Assembly (NCBI RefSeq): GCF_001182045.1
Contig: NZ_CVTY01000007.1
Span: 1-64,000 of the forward strand
Direction: 5' to 3'
Source: Dakarella massiliensis
Lineage (GTDB): Bacteria; Pseudomonadota; Gammaproteobacteria; Burkholderiales; Burkholderiaceae_F
Length of the DNA stretch: 64,000 bases
The translations under genes were made by a program, and so were the position numbers. The first letter of the stretch is position 1. Each line of letters begins with the position of its first letter. This document shows, piece by piece, positions 46,771 through 56,539 of the stretch. The notes under the pieces are model-generated. The model saw nothing but the letters and a program-made list of their open reading frames with translations. It was not told the DNA's origin and did no database searches.

Positions 46771-47116
46771 ATTGCGTCCGTTCGTGAAATAACTATAAAC
46801 ATTTAAATCAGACACCGTTTTAGACCTTTCAGAAAATATTGGGTAGAATAATTAAAGGATAATTCACTAAAACAAAACTTTTAAGTTAATCCCCCGTTTT
46901 TCAGATTATGGTTTTGAAATAAGAGCCGGTTTTCAGATCACCGGTCGGAAGATAGAGTGAACATTTTCCCCCGTCACTTTTATCTTCTAAGCATTTTGAC
47001 TGGTTGGTTATTTAAAAGACTAGTCCAAATTAAATATCCGGAATCTGCGGATATTTATATTTATGAAAGAAACGGTATCTATCTGATGCGGCACGACTAA
47101 AAGGATAAGGAAAAAG
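46771..47116. other. AT-rich region upstream of H-NS gene
   Basis: About 345 AT-rich bases with A and T tracts, likely curved DNA. H-NS genes are often autoregulated through such regions. A possible -35 TTGACT is at 46996-47001, but no clear -10 partner was found. No gene is seen here. Confidence 0.5.
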
Positions 47117-47479
47117 ATGCTGAACGAAAATAAGCAGCTCGATGCAAAGATTCAGAAAGCCCGGGAACTCCAGCGCCAGACTGAAGCCCTGATGAAGGAC
47201 ATTAAGCGTACGGCCATCAAGGAAATCCACCAGTGCATGTCCCGCTACAACATCACGCTCGAAGAGCTTGGTGCGACCGGCGCTTCGAAGACGAAGTCGG
47301 CGGCTCCGGCTGCCGATCAGCAGCCGAAGAAGGCTGTCAAGCGCGTCAAGGTGAGCCCGAAGTATCAGAGCGAGGATGGTCTGCAGACCTGGACCGGCCG
47401 CGGTCTGAAGCCGAAGTGGCTGAAGGCTGAGCTCGATGCCGGCCGCAAGCTCGAAGACTTCCTGATCAAGACGGAATAA
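47117..47479 (+). CDS. H-NS family nucleoid-associated protein
   Basis: The 120-residue protein has an N-terminal coiled-coil oligomerisation part (LNENKQLDAKIQKARELQRQ), an alanine/lysine linker, and the C-terminal DNA-binding motif with YQSEDGLQTWTGRGLKPKWL, which matches the conserved W-(S/T)-GRG-x-P-x-W core. It condenses DNA and silences AT-rich genes. The short form with this tail is typical of Burkholderiales. Confidence 0.93.
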   Translation: MLNENKQLDAKIQKARELQRQTEALMKDIKRTAIKEIHQCMSRYNITLEELGATGASKTKSAAPAADQQPKKAVKRVKVSPKYQSEDGLQTWTGRGLKPKWLKAELDAGRKLEDFLIKTE

Positions 47480-47541
47480 GAGAGCAGTGACAGACTGCTC
47501 ATTGTTTCTTCCCGGTATCCAATTCTTTAAGGGAGAAAACT

Positions 47542-47640
47542 GTGTGGCATGACCTGCTATACCGAACAGTTTCTGTCGTAACCTGCTTCCTGGTCGGTTA
47601 TGTCGGCTATCGGATTCTGCACGCGCTCGGATTTGCTTAG
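47542..47640 (+). CDS. putative 32-residue single-helix membrane protein
   Basis: A GTG at 47542 with gggaga 5 bases upstream opens a frame of 32 codons to TAG: MWHDLLYRTVSVVTCFLVGY followed by VGYRILHALGFA. Residues 8-25 form one hydrophobic helix flanked by Arg. It sits 62 bases after the H-NS gene and before a strong terminator, so it may be co-transcribed. It is too short for usual gene finders; function unknown. Confidence 0.45.
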   Translation: MWHDLLYRTVSVVTCFLVGYVGYRILHALGFA

Positions 47641-47696
47641 AGTGTGAGTGGGTCTCCGCGGTCTGGCCTTTTACGACCAGGCGGCAGGAATGCTTT

Positions 47697-47743
47697 AAAA
47701 AGCTGAATTTCCGCAGAGAAAACTGCGGGATTCAGCTTTTTTA
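47697..47743 (+). terminator. terminator of H-NS transcript
   Basis: Stem aaaagctgaat...ccgcag / ctgcgg...attcagctttt followed by further T residues. Confidence 0.9.
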
Positions 47744-48043
47744 TTGTTCCCGAAGCTCCCTGTGAAATTGATCCTTCTATCCTTTTGAAAATTCTGTTTT
47801 CTTTTTGCTGTCCGGAAGTTGTCTGTGAAATAACGGGCTTTGAGATAGTAAGTAAACCTCGAGGTTTAAGGCACCTATTTTCGGGGACGAGTATTCCGGA
47901 TCGGCTGATATGCGTGAGAGATTCTGATTTCTGACGGATGGACCCGAAAGGGGAAGGGGAATGCGCGGTAATCCCCGAGCCTCGGTAAGCGGTGTGGCGA
48001 CATTGTCTGAGCGTCTGTTTGTTGGGAGTCAGGTCCCACAGGA
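47744..48043. other. intergenic stretch without recognised gene
   Basis: About 300 bases between the H-NS terminator and the fumC terminator. Open frames here have no ribosome sites and no recognisable protein. Confidence 0.55.
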
Positions 48044-48078
48044 TAAAAAATCCCCGGTTCATTATCTAAACCGGGGAT
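48044..48078 (-). terminator. fumC terminator
   Basis: Perfect stem atccccggtt / aaccggggat; on the minus strand it runs into six T residues. Confidence 0.9.
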
Positions 48079-48126
48079 CAAGCAAGTTTCATTATGCCGG
48101 AGAGTTTTCCGGCAGAGGGAAGGAGA

Positions 48127-49548
48127 TTACTTCGCCTTCTTCAGCGGGTGAACCATGTTCGCCGGGACAACCGTCGCGTCGAACTCTTCAGGCGTGCAGA
48201 CCTTGAGAGCGAGGGCGGCATCGCGGAGCGACAGGTCGTTCTCGTGAGCGTAGTGAGCAACCTTGGCGGCATTCTCGTAACCGATCAGCGGAGAGAGAGC
48301 CGTGACGTTCATCAGGGAGCGATTGAGGAAGTAATCAATCTTTTCCTTGTTCGCGGTAATGCCGTCAACGCAGTGTTCAGCGAAGGATACTTCAACGTCG
48401 GCGAGCAGACGGATGCTCTGCAGCAGGTTGTAAGCGATCACGGGCTTGAAGACGTTCAGTTCGAAGTTGCCCTGGGAAGCAGCGAAGCCGATCGCGGCGT
48501 CGTTGCCCATCACCTGAACGGCAACCATCGTGACAGCCTCACACTGGGTCGGATTGACCTTGCCCGGCATGATGGAGGAGCCCGGTTCGTTCGCCGGAAT
48601 GTTCAGTTCACCGAGGCCGCAGCGGGGGCCGGAAGCGAGCCAGCGGATGTCGTTCGCGATCTTCATCAGGTCAGCGGCGAGGCCCTTCAGGGCGCCTTCG
48701 AGGAACACGACGGCGTCGTGGCTCGTGAGGCCGTGGAACTTGTTGGGATCGGAAACGAACTTGAGGCCGGTGGCGCGGGAAATTTCAGCAGCAACGAGCA
48801 CGTCGTAGCCTTCCGGAGCGTTCAGGCCAGTACCGACGGCGGTGCCGCCGATGGCGAGTTCACGGCAGGAGTCGAGAGCCTTGAGGATCTGGGCCTTGCT
48901 GTGGTCGAGCATCGAAACGTAGCCGGAGAATTCCTGGCCAAGCGTCAGCGGCGTGGCGTCCTGGAGATGCGTACGGCCAGTCTTGATGATGTCCTTGAAG
49001 GCTTCAACGCGGGACTGCAGAGAGCCGCGCAGACGATCGATAGCGGGGATCAGCAGCTTCTCAACTTCACACACAGCCATGATGTGCAGAGCGGTCGGGA
49101 ACGTATCGTTCGAGGACTGGCCGCGGTTCACGTGGTCGTTCGGGTGAACGAGGTTTTCCTTCTTCTCGTGAGCCTTGTCGCGGAAGTTGCCGCCGAGGAT
49201 TTCGGTGGCGCGGTTCGCGATGACTTCGTTCATGTTCATGTTGGACTGCGTGCCGGAGCCGGTCTGCCAGATAGCGAGCGGGAAGTTATCAGCGAGCTTT
49301 CCGGAGAGGATCTCGTCGCAGGCCTGGACGATCGCGTTCTTGCGGCGGTCATCGAGATTGCCGAGCTCATTGTTCACAACGGCGGCGGAACGCTTCAGAT
49401 ACATGAAGGCGCGGGTGATTTCAGCCGGCATCTTTTCCGTGCCGATCTTGAAATTCTGATAGGAGCGCTGGGTCTGGGCAGCCCAGTACTTCGAGTTATC
49501 AACCTTTACTTCGCCGATGGAGTCATGCTCAATACGAAAATCGTCCAT
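48127..49548 (-). CDS. fumC: class II fumarate hydratase
   Basis: The 473-residue protein interconverts fumarate and malate. Signature motifs are GSGTQSNMN (~100), [17 protein letters not shown] (~135), [12 protein letters not shown] (~185) and the catalytic-serine loop [11 protein letters not shown] (~315). It is an iron-free, oxygen-stable cytoplasmic homotetramer. The N-terminus ([12 protein letters not shown]) and length are normal. The gene is on its own transcript, with codon use of a highly expressed gene. It links the dicarboxylate carriers and fumarate-reducing enzymes of this window to central metabolism. Confidence 0.97.
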   Translation of the reverse strand: MDDFRIEHDSIGEVKVDNSKYWAAQTQRSYQNFKIGTEKMPAEITRAFMYLKRSAAVVNNELGNLDDRRKNAIVQACDEILSGKLADNFPLAIWQTGSGTQSNMNMNEVIANRATEILGGNFRDKAHEKKENLVHPNDHVNRGQSSNDTFPTALHIMAVCEVEKLLIPAIDRLRGSLQSRVEAFKDIIKTGRTHLQDATPLTLGQEFSGYVSMLDHSKAQILKALDSCRELAIGGTAVGTGLNAPEGYDVLVAAEISRATGLKFVSDPNKFHGLTSHDAVVFLEGALKGLAADLMKIANDIRWLASGPRCGLGELNIPANEPGSSIMPGKVNPTQCEAVTMVAVQVMGNDAAIGFAASQGNFELNVFKPVIAYNLLQSIRLLADVEVSFAEHCVDGITANKEKIDYFLNRSLMNVTALSPLIGYENAAKVAHYAHENDLSLRDAALALKVCTPEEFDATVVPANMVHPLKKAK

Positions 49549-49894
49549 GAAGAAATCTCCTCTCTCTGTAAAAAAACCGAGTTTGCAGCCGGATCGGCCG
49601 CAACTAGGTATAGACGTAAACTGAATGGGTATTTTAGGTGAATATTGGCAATACGGAAGGAGTATAGGGTTAATAATTAGTAAAAATTGCGGCAGACCAA
49701 AGAAATTAGGTAGATTTACTCAGATAAAATTTCCCGGCATTAAAGCGGGACATATTGTTAAGCAATTGATATTAATTAATTAATAACAAACTGCCTAAAA
49801 AATAAGCAATTTTAAGTTATGCAGAGCATCTGCAGCGCTCAGTGATGGATCCAGGAGCCGGCGGGGAGTGTGGCAATGAAAACGGGGTCTTTTG
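49549..49894. other. AT-rich intergenic region upstream of fumC
   Basis: Promoter region of fumC and further AT-rich sequence. No gene, RNA family or repeat was recognised up to 49894. Confidence 0.5.
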
Positions 49895-49988
49895 TATACC
49901 TTTTTAGGTATAAAAATATGCGCTTCAAGGAGGGGGAATGAAAAGAGGTAGAAAATTCCTGCCGAATGAATTAGATAAAAAGAACTAG
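49895..49988 (+). other. palindrome followed by a 15-codon frame with strong ribosome site
   Basis: tatacct-tttt-aggtata (49895-49912) is a perfect dyad. Shortly after, caaggaggggga precedes an ATG at 49938 that opens MKRGRKFLPNELDKKN (16 residues, stop at 49986-49988). It could be a leader peptide or a chance frame; the ribosome site is unusually strong. Confidence 0.3.
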
Positions 49989-49990
49989 CA

Positions 49991-50028
49991 AAAGATCCGG
50001 AGAGGCTGTCAGCCGCATCCGGATCTTT
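49991..50028 (-). terminator. terminator of ABM-domain gene
   Basis: Stem aaagatccgg / ccggatcttt with an inner ggct/agcc helix; a T-rich tail is present on the minus strand. Confidence 0.75.
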
Positions 50029-50046
50029 AAAAAACAGCAGGTTACA

Positions 50047-50361
50047 TCAGGGCAGCTGTTTTTCGACCTTCGCAATGCGTGCTTTGGCGGAGATCAGCGC
50101 CATCATGACAGTGGGGTGCTTCGCCGTGAAGACTTTCAGGCACTTTGCCCATTCATCAATCGCTTCGCGAGTTTCCCAATAGGTCACCGTGATCCATTCG
50201 GATTCACCCTTGGCGTCCTCGATGCCAAGAAACCCAGGGGCGTCTGCCACGGTTTCCTTGATGTAGGCATTCAGTTTCGTGAAAATGTCCTCAGTGCCAG
50301 GCGACACAATGGTCGTGAAATTGAGGGCGTAGTAGGGGGGCTTGGGAGTTTGTGCCGGCAT
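50047..50361 (-). CDS. antibiotic biosynthesis monooxygenase (ABM) domain protein
   Basis: The 104-residue protein is a single dimeric alpha/beta-barrel ABM domain: YYALNFTTIVSPGTEDIFTK, PGFLGIEDAKGESEWITVTY and WETREAIDEWAK. Members include haem-degrading and quinol monooxygenases; the Asn/Trp/His haem-degrading set is not obvious here. Role unknown. Confidence 0.8.
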   Translation of the reverse strand: MPAQTPKPPYYALNFTTIVSPGTEDIFTKLNAYIKETVADAPGFLGIEDAKGESEWITVTYWETREAIDEWAKCLKVFTAKHPTVMMALISAKARIAKVEKQLP

Positions 50362-50502
50362 TTTTTTCAGTTCTTATGAATGGGAAACATGCCTGCATAT
50401 TACCGGAAAGCGGAAGACCTGAAGCACCGCTCTTCTTTCGAAGCGTATCAGGTCGCTTATAGTGTGGTGTCGTTAACCGCCAAAGAAGGAAATCGCTACG
50501 CC

Positions 50503-51300
50503 ATGATGACGCTTGATTGGATCCGTGAGAAGAAAGCCTTTCTGATTGATATGGATGGAGTGATCTACCACGGAAAATTTCTCCTGCCGGGGGTTCCGGA
50601 ATTTATCAGCTGGCTTCGCGAGGAAGGAAAACTCTATCGTTTTGTGACGAATAATTCGTACTTTACGGCGGAAGAGCTTTCTGAGCGGCTTTGCGCGATG
50701 GGGATCGATGAAAGACCCAAGCACTTCTATACGAGCGCTATGGCTGCGGCCTCATTCTGCTCTCATCAGGCAGACGACCCTACCGCCTGGGTGATTGGAG
50801 CCAACGGACTTTATTCGGCATTGGAAGCAGCAGGGGTCAGAATCACGGATGAGAATCCTGAATTTGTCATCGTCGGGGAATCTGAGAAAGAGTACACGTG
50901 GCAGGCGATTGAAAAAGCGGTGAATCTTGTTGTGAACGGGGCAAGGCTCATCGGCACCAATGCTGACCTGGCAGGCCCCGGCTCCTACGGTCTGGTTCCG
51001 GCAACCGGGGCCATGATTGCGCCGATTGAGAAAGCGGCCGGCCGGAAAGCTTATTTTGTCGGGAAACCGAATCCGCTGATGCTTCGCCGTGTGATGGACA
51101 GTCTTGGAGTTCACGCGTCGGAATCCGTCATGGTTGGGGACTCGATGGGAACGGATATTCTCGGAGCACTGGAGACCGGTATGGCTACGGTTCTTGTTCT
51201 TTCAGGGATGACTTCCAAGCATGACCTCCATAAATATGCCTTCAGACCGGACGTAGTGCTCCAGGGGGTCGGATCGATACCGCCCGTTACAGAAGACTGA
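50503..51300 (+). CDS. HAD-IIA family phosphatase (NagD-like)
   Basis: From the ATG at 50503 the protein has about 265 residues; the frame is open from 50380 but the family begins at this point (WIREKKAFLIDMDGVIYHG). HAD motif I is DMDGV, motif II is FVTNNSY, the class IIA cap follows, and motifs III/IV are GKPNPLM and VGDSMGTDI. It hydrolyses sugar- or nucleotide-type phosphates in the cytoplasm; the substrate is not predicted. Confidence 0.9.
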   Translation: MMTLDWIREKKAFLIDMDGVIYHGKFLLPGVPEFISWLREEGKLYRFVTNNSYFTAEELSERLCAMGIDERPKHFYTSAMAAASFCSHQADDPTAWVIGANGLYSALEAAGVRITDENPEFVIVGESEKEYTWQAIEKAVNLVVNGARLIGTNADLAGPGSYGLVPATGAMIAPIEKAAGRKAYFVGKPNPLMLRRVMDSLGVHASESVMVGDSMGTDILGALETGMATVLVLSGMTSKHDLHKYAFRPDVVLQGVGSIPPVTED

Positions 51301-51403
51301 ACCGGTTTCAGGTTATCCAAAGAAAAGCCGCTATAGTATTTTGTAAACGGAGTTCCGGCGTCAGTTACCGGACTCTCCGCATTTGTGAGTAAAGGTGGCT
51401 TAT

Positions 51404-52207
51404 ATGGAAAACGTTGAAAAGACGCAGGAAGAGAGAGAGCCGGTATCAGCCGCGGAATCCTTTTCCCGGGAAAAACCGGCTGCACCGGCTGCCGATGCGG
51501 CGGCAGCGCCCTCCCTGAAGGTTGAGGCCGGAGACGGGAAAGCTGCGTCCAGTATCCACCTTGAAGAAGATGCGTCTGATGCGCTGAAAACCGAAGCGGG
51601 AGGCGGAAGCGGAATCCCGCCTGGGGGTACCGCGGGTTCTCTTACGGCGGTGCCCAAACCGGAGCCAAAGCCTGAAAGATCAAATCTTCCGGCTGAACTC
51701 CCTAAGCCTTCTCAGCAGACTCCTGAACCCAAGGGGACGCTCGCTCAGCTCTGGGATCTCTTCTGGGATACGTTCCAGAACCGCTACTGGAAGTTTTCCG
51801 GCCGCGCGAACCGCACTGAATTCTGGACGTTTTTCCTTGGCGGTCTTTTTGTGAGCTCGATCCTGAATGTTCTGGCATCCCAGCCTTTTATCGGGTTCTT
51901 CGCGGCACTAGCCTCTGCCGCCTGGTGGATCGTGACGCTCGTTCCGACCTGGACTGTTGCTTTCCGGCGGCTTCATGACGCCGGACGCTCAGGATGGTGG
52001 ATCACTGCGCCGCTTATCGTGATGTGTGCGCTTTTTATCCTCTTCCCGATTTCGCTTTTCTTCAGTTTCTTTACTTTTGTGGCTCTTGGGCCGGTCTGTT
52101 TCATTACGGGCGTGCTCTTTGTGATCGTGCTGATTTTCTGCGCGCTTCCTGGAGAACGGAAGGCGAACCGCTGGGGTGAACCGCCTGAAGATCTGCGGAT
52201 TTTCTGA
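51404..52207 (+). CDS. DUF805 membrane protein with long disordered N-terminus
   Basis: The protein has about 267 residues. The first ~110 are low-complexity, rich in Glu, Ala, Pro and Lys. The DUF805 domain follows: YWKFSGRANRTEFWTFFLGG and RRLHDAGRSGWWITAPL are its hallmarks, with about four helices. The ATG at 51404 has aaaggtgg 5 bases upstream. Family function is unknown. Confidence 0.87.
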   Translation: MENVEKTQEEREPVSAAESFSREKPAAPAADAAAAPSLKVEAGDGKAASSIHLEEDASDALKTEAGGGSGIPPGGTAGSLTAVPKPEPKPERSNLPAELPKPSQQTPEPKGTLAQLWDLFWDTFQNRYWKFSGRANRTEFWTFFLGGLFVSSILNVLASQPFIGFFAALASAAWWIVTLVPTWTVAFRRLHDAGRSGWWITAPLIVMCALFILFPISLFFSFFTFVALGPVCFITGVLFVIVLIFCALPGERKANRWGEPPEDLRIF

Positions 52208-52261
52208 TTATTTCTTTTTATCCGGGGGAGGAGGGGACTTTCTCTCCTGACGAGTGAATTC

Positions 52262-52927
52262 ATGAAGCCAGCCGCTGCGCTATTTGATTTTGACGGAACC
52301 CTTGTGGATACGGAGGGACCGGACTGCGCGCTGATCTCCCGGATGCTGCTTGAGGTTGGAATCCGGAAGACTCCGAACGAAGTGATGAAGGACTTTATCG
52401 GTCTTCCCAGAACGGAAATTGAGGGGGCGATTCTCGCGCGCTATGGCGTGCAGGTGCCACCTGACTGGCATCCCCGCTATGTCGAGGAAAGATCAAAGCT
52501 TGAGGACCGCATGATCGTCACGCCGGGAATAGAAGAAACGCTGCGGCGTCTTCAGAATTCGGGCGTAAAACTCGGCGTGGCCTCAAACAGCTACGAGCCG
52601 CGGCTGAAACGGGTGCTCGCGAAATCCGGTCTGGAAGCCTGGTTTGGCGACAGGCTCTTCCATCTTGATCAGGGGAGCCGCAGAAAGCCGGCTCCGGATA
52701 TCTATCTTTTTGCCCTTCGGTCCCTTGGGATCGGCCCGGAAGAAGCAGTCGCGGTTGAGGATTCCCCGCTGGGAGTTGCGGCGGCCGTCGCGGCAGGTAT
52801 CCGCTGCATTGGATATACGGGACATAATCACGTGGGTGCGGCAATCGATCAGGAACTTCTTCAGGCCGGAGCCTCGGCGCTTGAGCCGGATATGAGGAAA
52901 GTCGCGGACCTGATTCTGAAGGGGTGA
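52262..52927 (+). CDS. HAD-superfamily phosphatase (beta-phosphoglucomutase-like)
   Basis: The 221-residue protein has motif I FDFDGTLVDTEG (8-19), motif II GVASNSY, motif III RKPAPDIY and motif IV VEDSPLGV, with a helical C1 cap. This is the subclass IA pattern of PGM-like, YniC-like and GPH-like phosphatases. Substrate unknown. Confidence 0.88.
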   Translation: MKPAAALFDFDGTLVDTEGPDCALISRMLLEVGIRKTPNEVMKDFIGLPRTEIEGAILARYGVQVPPDWHPRYVEERSKLEDRMIVTPGIEETLRRLQNSGVKLGVASNSYEPRLKRVLAKSGLEAWFGDRLFHLDQGSRRKPAPDIYLFALRSLGIGPEEAVAVEDSPLGVAAAVAAGIRCIGYTGHNHVGAAIDQELLQAGASALEPDMRKVADLILKG

Positions 52928-53070
52928 GGTTCCGATCGCGTATTTGAGCTCATCCGACGCCTGGGTTTTCCGTATAGTTAGGATTGGAATAGAAATTTTT
53001 ACCTTGAAGTCACACGCGGAGCGGAAGCCGGCTGTGCGCCTCGTCCGTTCCCCTTATTAGGAGAAATGGC

Positions 53071-54351
53071 ATGTCGATCACCCCAGTATCTGAACTTCCG
53101 CCGGTTCCCGAGCGTGTTGAAGAAGCGATGCGGAAGCTCTCTGCGTCTGAGTCCGTGAAGTCGCTTCTGGAAGCGATCCGTCAGGATGATGACGCGACGC
53201 GCGATCAGCAGATTGAGATCTGCGAGGTTCCGGCGCCGCCCTTCAAGGAAAACAAGCGGGGAGAGCTCCTGCTGTCACTTTTCCGCCACTATGGGCTGAA
53301 AGACGCCTATGTAGACGAAGTTGGGAATGTTCTCGGGCTTCGCCGCGGTACCGGAAACGGTCCCGTGGTGCAGATTGCGGCTCACTTGGACACGGTTTTC
53401 CCTGAGGGGACGGATGTCACCGTGAAGAAGGATGGGAACACTTACCGCGCCCCGGGGATTTCAGACGATACCCGCGGCCTTGCTTCTATGCTCTGCGTTC
53501 TGCGTCAGCTCGATCAGCTGAATATTCAGACCGTCGGCAGCATTCTCTTTACAGCGAGTGTCGGTGAGGAAGGAAACGGCGATCTTCGCGGGGAAAAACA
53601 TATTCACTTTGAAAAGAAGGTTCCGGTGGATGGTTTCATCGGGATTGACGCGGCGGATGTGAGGCGGATTCTCGCTGGCGCCACCGGTTCTCACCGCTGG
53701 CTGATTTCGTACGATGGCCCCGGCGGCCATTCTTTTCATAAGTTCCGCATCGCTCCGTCTGCGATTCACGCGATGGGCCGGGCCATTGCCAAATTCGCGG
53801 ATCTTCAGGTCCCTGAGGATCCCCGTACCACCTATAACCTTGGCACGATCAAGGGCGGCACGATTGTGAACGCGGTGGCCGCGCACTGCGAGGCACAGCT
53901 CGACCTCCGTTCCGGCGGAAATGATGAGCTGCTGAAGCTTGAAAAGACGGTTCTCGCGTGTTTTGATGAGGCGCTCGAGGAAGAAAACCGCCGCGCGAAT
54001 GCCGAGGGAGATATGAAGCTTAAGCTGACGAAGAAGCAGATCGGCAGCCGTCCCGCAGGTGTTGCTGATGATCTGAGCCCGGTGATTCTCGCGGCGCGCG
54101 CAGCACAGGAAACTCTGGGCATTCCTCTGACCCGCTATGCCAGCGCGTCAACCGATCACAATGTTCCGCTGTCGCTTGGCATTCCGTCAACCACGCTTGG
54201 AGCAGGAGGCGTGGAAGGCAATAACCACGCCCTTGACGAGTGGTGGACGCAGGAAGAAGCCTGGAAGTCTCCGCAGCTGGTGGCGCTGACAGCGCTCCTT
54301 CTTGCCGGTGTGGACGGGCTGACGGAGCCGACGCTTCCGAAGCGCGCCTGA
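53071..54351 (+). CDS. M20-family metallopeptidase (PepT/YgeY-like)
   Basis: The 426-residue protein has the M20 zinc-ligand motifs: AAHLDTVFPEG (His, Asp), PGISDDTRGLA (bridging Asp), ASVGEEGNGD (Glu-Glu) and a C-terminal ligand His in NNHALDEWW. The dimerisation lid lies at about 190-310 (GGHSFHKFRIAP). It cleaves short peptides or N-acyl amino acids in the cytoplasm. No signal peptide is present. Confidence 0.9.
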   Translation: MSITPVSELPPVPERVEEAMRKLSASESVKSLLEAIRQDDDATRDQQIEICEVPAPPFKENKRGELLLSLFRHYGLKDAYVDEVGNVLGLRRGTGNGPVVQIAAHLDTVFPEGTDVTVKKDGNTYRAPGISDDTRGLASMLCVLRQLDQLNIQTVGSILFTASVGEEGNGDLRGEKHIHFEKKVPVDGFIGIDAADVRRILAGATGSHRWLISYDGPGGHSFHKFRIAPSAIHAMGRAIAKFADLQVPEDPRTTYNLGTIKGGTIVNAVAAHCEAQLDLRSGGNDELLKLEKTVLACFDEALEEENRRANAEGDMKLKLTKKQIGSRPAGVADDLSPVILAARAAQETLGIPLTRYASASTDHNVPLSLGIPSTTLGAGGVEGNNHALDEWWTQEEAWKSPQLVALTALLLAGVDGLTEPTLPKRA

Positions 54352-54366
54352 TAGGATCAGACCAAC

Positions 54367-54402
54367 AAAAACGGCATAGTCCTCTGGACTATGCCGTTTT
54401 TG
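54367..54402. terminator. bidirectional terminator
   Basis: Perfect stem aaaaacggcatagtcc / ggactatgccgttttt, usable from both converging genes. Confidence 0.93.
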
Positions 54403-54419
54403 TCTGAAGCAATCCCGGA

Positions 54420-55331
54420 TTACTGTGCGGTCCGACCCCAGGCGGTAGCGGGCACCGCGCCGTTTGAGGTGTCAGACTCGAATGTATTGCAGGTATTCGG
54501 GTTACCGGAGTTATAGCCTCGCTTGAACCAGTAAAGGCGCTGGGCTGAAGTCCCGTGCGTGAAGCTGTCAGGCACAACCCGCCCGGTCGCTTCTTTCTGC
54601 AGACGGTCGTCACCGATAGCGGTGGCAGTATTCAGGGCCTTCTCCAGGTCGCCTGACTCGAGGACACCGTCCCGCTTCATGTAATTGCCCCAGACGCCGG
54701 CAAAGCAGTCAGCCTGAAGCTCAACCTTGACGGAAATCCGGTTGGCGTCCGCCTTGGATCCCTGGCTCTCCAGTTTCTGAGCCTTTTCACTGATGCCGAG
54801 AAGATTCTGTACATGGTGCCCGACTTCGTGCGCGAGCACGTAACCCAGCGCGAAGTCACCGCCGCCGCCGAGTTTCTTCTTCATATCCTCGTAGAAAGAG
54901 AGATCGATATAGACCTTCTGGTCAGCAGGGCAGTAGAAGGGGCCCATCGCGCTTTGGCCATAACCGCAGGCGGTCGGTGTGGATCCCGTGTAAAGAACCA
55001 GTTTGGGAGGTGTGTAGCGGCTGCCGGCTTTTTGGAAAATTTCTCCCCAGGTATCTTCCGTTGTTTTCAGAGCGACCCCGGTGAAATCCGCAAGCTCCTT
55101 TTCCTCAGCGGTCGGCTGGTAATTGGCGGCCGGTGCGGAAGACGTGGTCTGAGTCGGTACAGCGCCGTTCAGAAGCGGCGTAAGGTCGATGCCATAGTAA
55201 CCAGCCACGAGTACGACAACAAGAAGCAGAATGCCGCCTTTCCCACCGATCGGAGGGAGACCGCCACCGCCGCCAGACTGCCCGCGTCGGTCCTCAATGT
55301 TGTCGCTTGATTCTCGGTTACGCCATCGCAT
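54420..55331 (-). CDS. neutral zinc metallopeptidase (YpfJ-like)
   Basis: The 303-residue protein begins with an Arg-rich cytoplasmic part ([18 protein letters not shown]), a glycine-rich linker and one membrane helix ([16 protein letters not shown]), and has the zinc motif HEVGHHVQ in [15 protein letters not shown] with [10 protein letters not shown] downstream. This is the PF04228 family order. It is membrane-anchored with the domain outside the cytoplasm. Family substrates are unknown. Confidence 0.9.
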   Translation of the reverse strand: MRWRNRESSDNIEDRRGQSGGGGGLPPIGGKGGILLLVVVLVAGYYGIDLTPLLNGAVPTQTTSSAPAANYQPTAEEKELADFTGVALKTTEDTWGEIFQKAGSRYTPPKLVLYTGSTPTACGYGQSAMGPFYCPADQKVYIDLSFYEDMKKKLGGGGDFALGYVLAHEVGHHVQNLLGISEKAQKLESQGSKADANRISVKVELQADCFAGVWGNYMKRDGVLESGDLEKALNTATAIGDDRLQKEATGRVVPDSFTHGTSAQRLYWFKRGYNSGNPNTCNTFESDTSNGAVPATAWGRTAQ

Positions 55332-55552
55332 TGTTTTTACCCCGGCTAAGAATAATTGGGGGAGCCATCATGCCGCGGGCTCCCTGAAAATCATTTTAGC
55401 GGATGCGGTTTTAGTGGAAAAGATTGATTTTCAAGTGCAAGTTTCCGGATCTCATTTCCATCTGTAAAAAAGATACGGATACGCTTGTTTGTCTGTAATA
55501 CGGCTTCTACAATACAGACTAATTTCTGTATACAGTCTTTTTACGAAGAACT

Positions 55553-56488
55553 ATGAACTTCCTCTCGATGAAGTACTTTACGACGGTTGCACGGATCCGA
55601 AGCTTTACCCGCGCAGCAGCCGAACTGAAGATCACACAGCAGACGCTGTCCGCTCATATTGCCGGCGTCGAGAAGGAGCTCGGCTGCACGCTCCTGGTTC
55701 GCCATGTGCCGCTCGAACTCACTTATGCCGGGGAAGTATTCCTGCGCTATGCCGCCGGCTTCCAGAAGAATTACGAGCAGATGGTGATGGAGCTGAACGA
55801 CATCAGTGAGAATCACAGCGGTCTCATCAAAGTTGGTGTCGGCTTTACGCGCGGTCTCGCAATCATGCCTAACCTGATTGAAGAGTTTCAGAAGAAGTGG
55901 CCGAATTATGAGATTCAGCTCGTTGAGGTAACAAACGAGGAACTCACGAAGCTGTTGGCGGAGGGGGATCTGGATCTCGCAATCGCGACCTTCCCGGATA
56001 TGGCGGCGGATATTGAGGTGAAGCCTTTCTATCGGGAGGAAATGGTTCTCGCGATCGCGAAGAGTCTGGTCGAAGAGCGTTTTCCGGGGAAGCGGGCTGA
56101 ACTCGCGGCGGCAATCCGCCAGGGTGATCTCTCGATGCTGGGCACTTTCCCATTTGTGATGGGGAAGCCTGAGGATATTTCGGGCGGCATTGCCCGGGAC
56201 TTCCTCCACCGCAATAACCTGCAGCCTCAGGTGAAGGCACGGTCAGACAATATCGGGACACTGCTCGCGCTCTGTCTCCGCGGGGTCGGAGCCTGTTTCT
56301 GCCAGGCGAATTTTATCCGGATGACCCTGACACCCAAAAACGTGAATCAGCTCGATATATTCAGGCTGCCGCGCGAAGCGACGTACGAAATCCGATTCGG
56401 TTTTCCGAAGCAGGCCTATCAGCGGAAAGCCGTGAAGGCATTTATGGAAACGGCGCTGCAGCTTGTGCCTAAGCCTGAAGAAGACTAA
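55553..56488 (+). CDS. LysR-family transcriptional regulator
   Basis: The 311-residue protein has a LysR HTH (MKYFTTVARIRSFTRAAAEL, then TQQTLSAHIAGVEKELGC) and the effector domain with GLIKVGVGFTRGLAIMPNLI. It lies 51 bases before the ADH-like gene in the same direction, so it may share its transcript. An AT-rich promoter region with repeated tctgtaat/ctgtatac elements precedes it (55485-55540). Confidence 0.9.
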   Translation: MNFLSMKYFTTVARIRSFTRAAAELKITQQTLSAHIAGVEKELGCTLLVRHVPLELTYAGEVFLRYAAGFQKNYEQMVMELNDISENHSGLIKVGVGFTRGLAIMPNLIEEFQKKWPNYEIQLVEVTNEELTKLLAEGDLDLAIATFPDMAADIEVKPFYREEMVLAIAKSLVEERFPGKRAELAAAIRQGDLSMLGTFPFVMGKPEDISGGIARDFLHRNNLQPQVKARSDNIGTLLALCLRGVGACFCQANFIRMTLTPKNVNQLDIFRLPREATYEIRFGFPKQAYQRKAVKAFMETALQLVPKPEED

Positions 56489-56539
56489 GTGATACGCTGA
56501 GAGGCGCACGATCTGACAATACGGTTGGGAGTTTTAGGA

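Noticed and set aside
48094-49641. A 515-codon plus-strand frame opposite fumC
   Set aside because: Antisense shadow of fumC caused by codon bias.
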